The position numbers and the translations under genes were made by a program. From NCBI RefSeq assembly GCF_020497125.1, contig NC_059075.1:27440003-27504002 (forward strand): a stretch of DNA of 64,000 bases, written 5' to 3'. Each line of letters begins with the position of its first letter. The first letter of the stretch is position 1. Source of the stretch: Mauremys mutica (Eukaryota; Chordata; Testudines; Geoemydidae). The notes under the pieces are model-generated. The model was not told where the DNA came from. It saw only the letters and a list, made by a program, of their open reading frames with translations, and searched no databases. This document shows positions 58,141 to 64,000 of this stretch, piece after piece.

Positions 58141-59210
58141 ATAGGTGAATGGTCATAGGCTTTTGACCATGAGGGACAACGTAGCTCAGCTAATGGTCAA
58201 AATCTGCTATGTTAGGCACTAACCAAAACCTCTTTATTTCCTTTTACAGGCAGAGGGCAGCAGCGCTGTTCTGCCCATCCCTTAGGATACACTCCCTTTT
58301 TAGTGTGTTACCTTGTGTCCAGGTTTCTGAATGGACAAAAAAGAAAGTCACTGGTCTTTGGTACTCAGATGGTGAAGCTGGAGGCAGGTGTTGAACTCTA
58401 AAGGAAAGAAAGAAAATAAGCTTAGTTCCTGGATAGAAATCAGCCCATGAAAGTCTGAATATTTTTATTTGTTACTGAGTCAAAACCCTTGAAATAGCGC
58501 ATCTTTTCCTCCCGATATAAACTCATTGTTCTCTGGATGTGAAAAAAATGAATTATGCCTCTTATCTGTCAAAACATGCTGACTATACCAAACCGCATAT
58601 GTAGTGTTTACATATAATACAGAACAAAGTAATCAGTCTTCAGTTTAAATGCACCTTTATCCTGCTGCTATGCAGAGGTCCAGCCAGTTCAGTGGCAATT
58701 ACATGCATAGCAGCTCCATGGATCGTGCACTGTATGGCACAAGGCTAGGTTTCAGTGGAAGTGTGACATCTGCTTTCCTAGATCAGGCATCTACCCTCTT
58801 CCCCTCCCTAAACCAGAGGGAGTGTCTCTTTTCTTCCCCCACGGCCCACCACCCATGGGTCTGGCTTTCCAGACATGGCTTCTTTCACTACCATTATCCT
58901 GGGAAAAATTACACAGGGATGTGTCTTCTCCTTAGTTTTCCTAGAGACTGAAAGGAACGTGTGCATGGAGGTGCCTGATTACACTTAATGACCTACTTGC
59001 TGACTGGGCTATGGAGACACTGCTAGGAACACTGACATTCTAGCTCCTGACTCCCGCTGTTAATATTACTAAGAATAGCAGACAGGAGCCATGGGCAGCT
59101 GAGTATTCAAATAACAGAATATCAGCAGAGACTATCTGACCATATTTATCTGGCTGTTAGTGTCATTTAGGAAGTATCGCACGAGGAAATTTGCATCATC
59201 ACTGCAGTGA
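58141..59210. other. No recognised feature
   Basis: Unique-looking sequence. The 100-residue frame at 58649-58951 has no recognised domain and no splice framing. Confidence 0.4.
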
Positions 59211-59297
59211 GGCCCTGATCCAATTGAAGTCAATGAGGCCTATTGAAGTCAATGAGAGGCTTAACATTGTCTTTGGTGGGCCATGGATCAGGCTCTG
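59211..59297. mobile_element. Palindromic MITE with duplicated centre
   Basis: GGCCCTGATCCAATTGAAGT at the left and AGCCTGATCCATGGCCC (reverse strand) at the right. The centre TATTGAAGTCAATGA occurs twice in tandem. Confidence 0.65.
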
Positions 59298-62100
59298 AGT
59301 AGATAAATGTCCTAACTGTTATACCCAACTTTCCCTTGCTGTACTAGAGTAATTATTTTCCTATCTTCAGATGCTGTAAACCAGTCAACTAGGACACTTC
59401 AAACTATCATGAAATACTTGCCTTTTGCTTCTTGTCTAATGTAAACTGGTAACTGAGAGTAAAGAGTGAGAATTGCTAACACTCCTTTTATTAGGTCTTG
59501 GGCTGTGCAAAATTCATCATGACTGTATATTTATACGACGCCATCAAGCAGAAGCCCATTATTTTCTTTGCACTGCACTAAAGCTATTGCTTTAAAAGGC
59601 CTGATGTTCACTCTGGTTTGTGGGGTTTTGTTTTAACACCGCCTCCTACTGGGAAAGCTCAGGAACACCACATGTAAGCCAAACAGAGATTTTCCACTGG
59701 AGGAACTTCCTGATATGTGGCCTACATACAAAATACAGTTTGCCATCTCTCAGGTTGTACATGACTAGTGCTATTTTTAATAGCCCTAGAGTAGCATCTC
59801 GAAGCTCTGACAAATAACAGGGTGTACTATGTATATACACATAGTAGGTGACAGTGCTTGCCTGGAAGAGCATACAGTCTAAATATACAGGACAGACAAA
59901 GAGTGGGGGGCAGAAACAGAGGTGAAGTGACTCTCCCAGTAACTGGAAATAAAATCCAGGTCTCAACACTCTAGTCCAGTGCCTACCCACTAAACTAAAT
60001 GCAGGTAATTTCTCTCTGCAAATTGCTCTGGGATGCACCAAATTCAGAAGATCTGAACCAAGGATACAGCAGTTTTGGGAGTACTGCTATGAAGAGGAAG
60101 CTGGCTGGGAGAGCAGGGTAGCAGGATCACCTCGGGGATTAGGTCAGGCATGGGGAGCAGGTGACCATCAGCCAGTCGTCCGACATAGGGTAGGAGCTGC
60201 AACTGTGTGTCAGCCATTCACAGTAGAGGAGATATGTGCATGCTGGCTGGAGATAATGGTGGCGAAGAAGGGCCTTGGTGGAGATGCTGCAGAGGTAACT
60301 CAGGAGAGGTTACTCTGTTAAAAGTTGCATTGCCCAGAAGCACTGCAACCTTTGCCCTCTGAGCTTAGTAGAGTGCTGTGCAAAGACTAAAGGGTTTAGA
60401 GCATGTCTGTAATTTTAGGACAGGTGGGTGCTCTTTGGGTTGCTCTGACCGGATTTAACATTTTCACCATGCATCTTTTCAAATATGAAGTTCTTCTGGC
60501 AGCCCACTCTGAGCTATGGGAAAGAAAACCAATTCTGCTTTAAAGGGAGATGTCATCGGGGAGATATGGTGGCCATGTGAGAGTCTGAAGGAGCAGCTGG
60601 CTGGTCCCCTCCTCCCATCCCAAGTCTTTGGCTGGGCAGACAAGCGCGCCTCCGCTAGATCTACTAATGGGCTAGCAAAGCAGGTACACTGTTTTACAGC
60701 AGGAAGACTGGGAAACACTTCTCTGGTCCCTTCACTATAAGCCCTCATCTAAGGCCACAATGCACCAACCATTAAAAAGAAATCCCTCATTTCAAGGGAT
60801 GGGTTGTGAAAATTATCACCTTCCACTCCACTGGGTCTAACTATCTTCTAAAGCTTCCCATTGCCTTGCTGCCACAGCTGCCAACATCCTGAATGCTCAG
60901 GTTAGGGCAGAAGGAAGCAAGCCAAACAATCTCCACTAAAAAGTTAGAAGAAGATGGGCTTGCAAGCCAGCAGCCACCCAGAATTCAGCATGGGAGAGGG
61001 AGAAAAAAAAAACCCTGCATCTGTTGGTGCAGGAGGGATTATGTATATGCAGCTAAGGGGAGAGAAGAAAGATCCAGGATGGCTTGACTCTTCTGCATTT
61101 TTTAAACAACTATTCCATGTTCAAGGTCTTTACGGTTATTATCATTTGATTTGGTGAGTCTCTTTGCCCTCAATTTACAAATCCAAATCTTTATTTAGGC
61201 TGGAGCATTGCCAGAGGTCCGTAGGGCATGGAGCGCAAGCCAATCTGAGCAGATGGGCAGCCAATGGGCCAGCTGGGTGGACATGGATACCAATGAATCT
61301 ATCAAGAATGGCAAGGACTAACTCAATTGGGCATGAGGATGGAGGAAATTTGTGGCACATGATGCTCCACATGTTTTCCCCTTTAGTTTATCAAGCACAG
61401 AAGGATTGTGTGGCCACTTACTTGGTTAGGCTTGTTCTATGAGGGAAGGAGGTTTGCAAATGGCATATTCTCAGGCTAGCAAAATATCATCCTGATGAAT
61501 TTTTTCTCCAGTTTCTTTGAGAAATTTCTGCAGAGTAAAACTCAATTTCTCACAGGTTTAGTATTAAGCCATCTCAGTTACGTCTAGCAGAGTCAAACCG
61601 ATGCAGTTCGTTCATATAAGATTTACGGGATCCTTGTCCTCTCTCTGCAGACTTGGCCTGGATTTTCTCCTCCTGCATTTGTAAGGGACCCATAGAGATA
61701 CTATGCATGGCATGAATGCTATCTGACAAGTGAGTGCAATCACAGCCCATCAGCATCCACTACTCCAGAACTAGACTGCTTTTTAAAGCTACTTGCATGA
61801 TCTACAGTACGTGCACATCATTCAGTTCATTGACATAGAAACTGTACTGAATCTCTGGTTAATTTTGCTTAGTTTTGTAACGAGGTTGGGTGTAGTCCAC
61901 AGCATGTAGCAAGAATGGTCACAATACCACTATAGTTGGAATTGTGGTAGAATGCCCTTCTCTTTTAGGTGGGATAACTGTAACAAAGCTTGCTGTTAAC
62001 CTGGCATTTTGGTTGGCTAGAGACTGATAAGTGGGGTTATGCTGTAGAATACCAGGGGGAAAAGCTGGTTAGTATTTTGCAGACCTGAGGGTTTAGTTTG
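59298..62100. other. Mostly unannotated; L2/MIR-like trace at 59.85-59.98 kb
   Basis: GACAGTGCTTGCCTGGAAGA (59850) and GAAGTGACTCTCCCAGTAAC (59922) look like a reverse L2 tail followed by a MIR-type core. The rest shows no exon or recognised repeat; frames at 59646-60041 and 60479-60748 have no domain. Confidence 0.35.
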
Positions 62101-62129
62101 GTTCAGTTCAGTCATAGCCTCATAACACC

Positions 62130-62760
62130 CTAGTGAGGTAGAGACGTCTGATCATCCCATGAGAACAGATGAGGAAAGTAAATCACAAGCAGAGTAAGTG
62201 ACTTGTCCAAGATCATACAAGATATCTGTGCAGGCCCGTCGACAGCAATTCCAGGCCCCAGGGCAGAACAGTCACTGGGCCCCCTAGTAAGGTTTGATTC
62301 GTGGAGGGCGCACCGGAGCCAGGCCCCACACTGCTGCTGGCCCGGCATGGTGTCACCAAATGGGTGCAGAGCTACCTTGTGCGGCAGCTGATGCACACAC
62401 GTACAGGCCGCAGATGTACTTCGCCTGACAGTTGGGCAGTGCTGCGCCTGCACTCATTGGTGCCCAGCAAGCTGCTGCCGGCTGTGCTGCTGGGCGCGCT
62501 TTTCCGGCACAGCCAGAGCTTCCACATGCCTGCCCGGCTGCCTTCACCGCCACCAGTACCACCCTGCAGCTCGCCCGGGTGATTTAAAAGAGCCTGGGAC
62601 TCCTGGCCGCCCCCAGGGGCCCCCAGGCCCTTTTAAATCACCCGGGCCCCTGGGCAATTGCCCCCTTTCCGCTCCACATCAGCAGGCCTGTATCTCTGGC
62701 AGAATGGGCTGATCCCCACAGCTCCATTGAATGCTGAAAGTGACTCATGGTAGATCTAGC
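62130..62760 (-). mobile_element. MIR SINE split by a hAT-like element
   Basis: AGATGAGGAAAGTAAATCAC and AAGTGACTTGTCCAAGATCA (to 62230) are a reverse MIR, continued after 62691 by TATCTCTGGCAGAATGGG. Confidence 0.65.
62231..62690. mobile_element. hAT-like element with hairpin and unexplained core
   Basis: Ends CAGGCCCGTCGAC (from 62231) and CAGGCCTGCTGAT (reverse strand, to 62690). Flanking octamers TATCTGTG (62223-62230) and TATCTCTG (62691-62698) match at seven of eight. A near-perfect stem GCCCGGGTGATTTAAAAGAG / CTTTTAAATCACCCGGGC lies at about 62572-62647. The part 62300-62570 is GC-rich, open on the plus strand (62301-62582, 93 codons) and unlike the ends. Confidence 0.75.
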
Positions 62761-63545
62761 TATACAGCACGAGAGCCCAGTTGGCAAGACTGCAGCCTCT
62801 CAAGCACTACAAAGACTGATCGGTATAGCTTGGTAATTATTCCCTCTATCTACTTTCTCTAGCCAACAACTTGAAATGCATGAGGTTATCTAACTAGATA
62901 ACGAGGTGTCCTCAAATGAGATTGTACCTCACATAACACTATAATGGAAAGGGACAGCTTCCCTGCTATTCACAAATATGCAAACTTCCATGAGCCATTC
63001 TGAATTAGCTATGAAAGAGTTACCAGAATTCTTTATTTTTCCCTAGTCTTTGCCATTGTTACCACTTCTCAAAAGTTCCATTACCATTTACTTAAGGAGC
63101 CTGGGTGCACCATTTGCTTAATTGTCTTCCCATCATACATATTGTTGCGTGTCTGAGTTAATGACTCAAGATTGTAGAATAATAGGCTCAACTGGAATTA
63201 TTTAGTCTAAGATTATCAATCAGAGATTAGCACAGCACTATACGGAATACAGAAAGAAATAGATACATTCCCAGCCTGTCTTGTCAAACCAAGAGCTGGC
63301 TCTGTGTCTCTCCTTCACTGTATGTGGAGGGATGCACAGTTTTCATTCCCCCACTAAGTTCCCATACCAGTCTCGTTATATAGGGTTGTAGACAAAGAAC
63401 CCCTCTTTGCCAAGAATATTCTCCCAGAAACATATATTCTGATGTCATTTCTATACATTCTCAGTTTACCAGATTTAAATATGAAGGCACAATTATTTAC
63501 AGCTGAGAGGCCTAACAATTCTTCAAGATAATATCTCTCAGTGGG
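62761..63545. other. No recognised feature
   Basis: AT-rich sequence without supported exons or repeats. Confidence 0.4.
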
Positions 63546-63547
63546 TG

Positions 63548-64000
63548 TGTAGCAGGGTGCACTCACCTCTTGTGAGTGCCCCCTGGGCCAAATATGCACC
63601 TGCACACTCTCTCTCTCAGATTGTCCCTCCTCTGGGACAGAGCAGCGCCCCAGGGCTCCCAATGTCTTATTCTTCACCCTCTTGGGGCTTCCTGGCTACA
63701 GCTCTCCAGCTGGGCCACTATAGTTCAGTTTCCCCCTCTGGGGTGCCTCAATGTCCAGGCGACTTCTCCCAGTGGCTAATGAGGGTTGGGGGGGAACCCA
63801 GGACCACCCACTACTCTGGATCCCAGCTCAGGGAGCCTGTAGGTAGCAGCTGTCTGCTGTGTCCCTTTATCTAATCACACTGCTGCTCTAATTCCCTGGT
63901 CACTTCCCCACCCCCGCCCCCCCAGCCCTGTGCCGTTTTCACCCTTACCTCAGGCCCTTGTCTTGATGGAGTCCCCGCAACCAGCTCAGGGCTCTTTCTC
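63548..64000. repeat. LTR-like repeat, copy 2, cut by the window edge
   Basis: TAGCAGGGTGCACTCACCTC at the left, then C/T-rich sequence with GGGGGAACCCAGGACCACC and ACTACTCTGGATCCC, matching 53.83-53.91 kb in part. It runs past the right edge, so termini and any duplication cannot be judged. Confidence 0.4.

Noticed and set aside
59646..60041. A 131-codon minus-strand frame as a gene
   Set aside because: It overlaps an L2/MIR-like trace, has no domain and no splice or promoter support.
16200..64000. TUNAR or bradykinin receptor genes, neighbours of C14orf132 in human
   Set aside because: I looked for a receptor-type long exon and a small conserved membrane ORF and saw neither. A 48-codon ORF could still be missed by eye.

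Overview
This is a stretch of vertebrate nuclear DNA, most likely from a cryptodiran turtle. The inference rests on its repeats: a near-complete CR1 LINE, many older CR1 and L2 tails, a tRNA-derived SINE whose tail matches CR1, Penelope-like retroelements with a GIY-YIG domain, MIRs, and many short hAT-like and palindromic DNA transposons. There is no dense coding, no operon structure and no prokaryotic signal. CpG is depleted except in one CpG island and a few repeats.

Only one host gene can be supported. A CpG island at about 15.1-16.1 kb holds, on the minus strand, a short coding segment of nine codons (M-D-L-S-F-M-A-A-Q). It starts in a strong Kozak context and ends exactly at a CAG|GTAAGT splice donor. 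I recognise these residues as the start of the small membrane protein C14orf132. The promoter would lie to the right of 15.52 kb. The next exon should lie past the left edge, because no matching exon is visible in 1-15.49 kb. Nothing else in the window looks like a host exon; the rest reads as intron (left of 15.49 kb) and upstream intergenic DNA (right of 16.1 kb).

Layout: 0-5 kb holds several hAT-like DNA transposons, one nested in another, several with readable 8-bp target duplications. 8.1-10.1 kb is a decayed CR1 on the minus strand carrying a small Penelope-like insertion. 10.6-14 kb has palindromic MITEs and a probable hAT. 15-16.1 kb is the CpG island and first exon. 18.2-19.2 kb is an L2 tail split by a hAT-like element. 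22.8-24.6 kb has CR1 tails, one split by the SINE. 24.6-28.3 kb has more DNA transposons and a CR1 tail. 32.5-34.9 kb has three Penelope-like insertions. 36.2-36.5 kb is a CpG-rich palindromic element. 38.3-39.8 kb and 55.2-55.9 kb are two related elements with TWA duplications. 45.3-50.0 kb is a 4.66-kb CR1 inserted into an RTE-like LINE. 53.6-54.2 kb and 63.5 kb to the end resemble each other and may be LTR-type repeats. 62.2-62.7 kb is a hAT-like element inside a MIR.

The most interesting items are the C14orf132 first exon with its CAG tract, the tandem 5' unit of the CR1, the Penelope-like copy with a hammerhead-ribozyme-like fold, the CpG-rich hairpin element at 36.3 kb, and an unnamed repeat present at 20.4 and 57.1 kb. 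None of the repeat family names could be checked against a database here.
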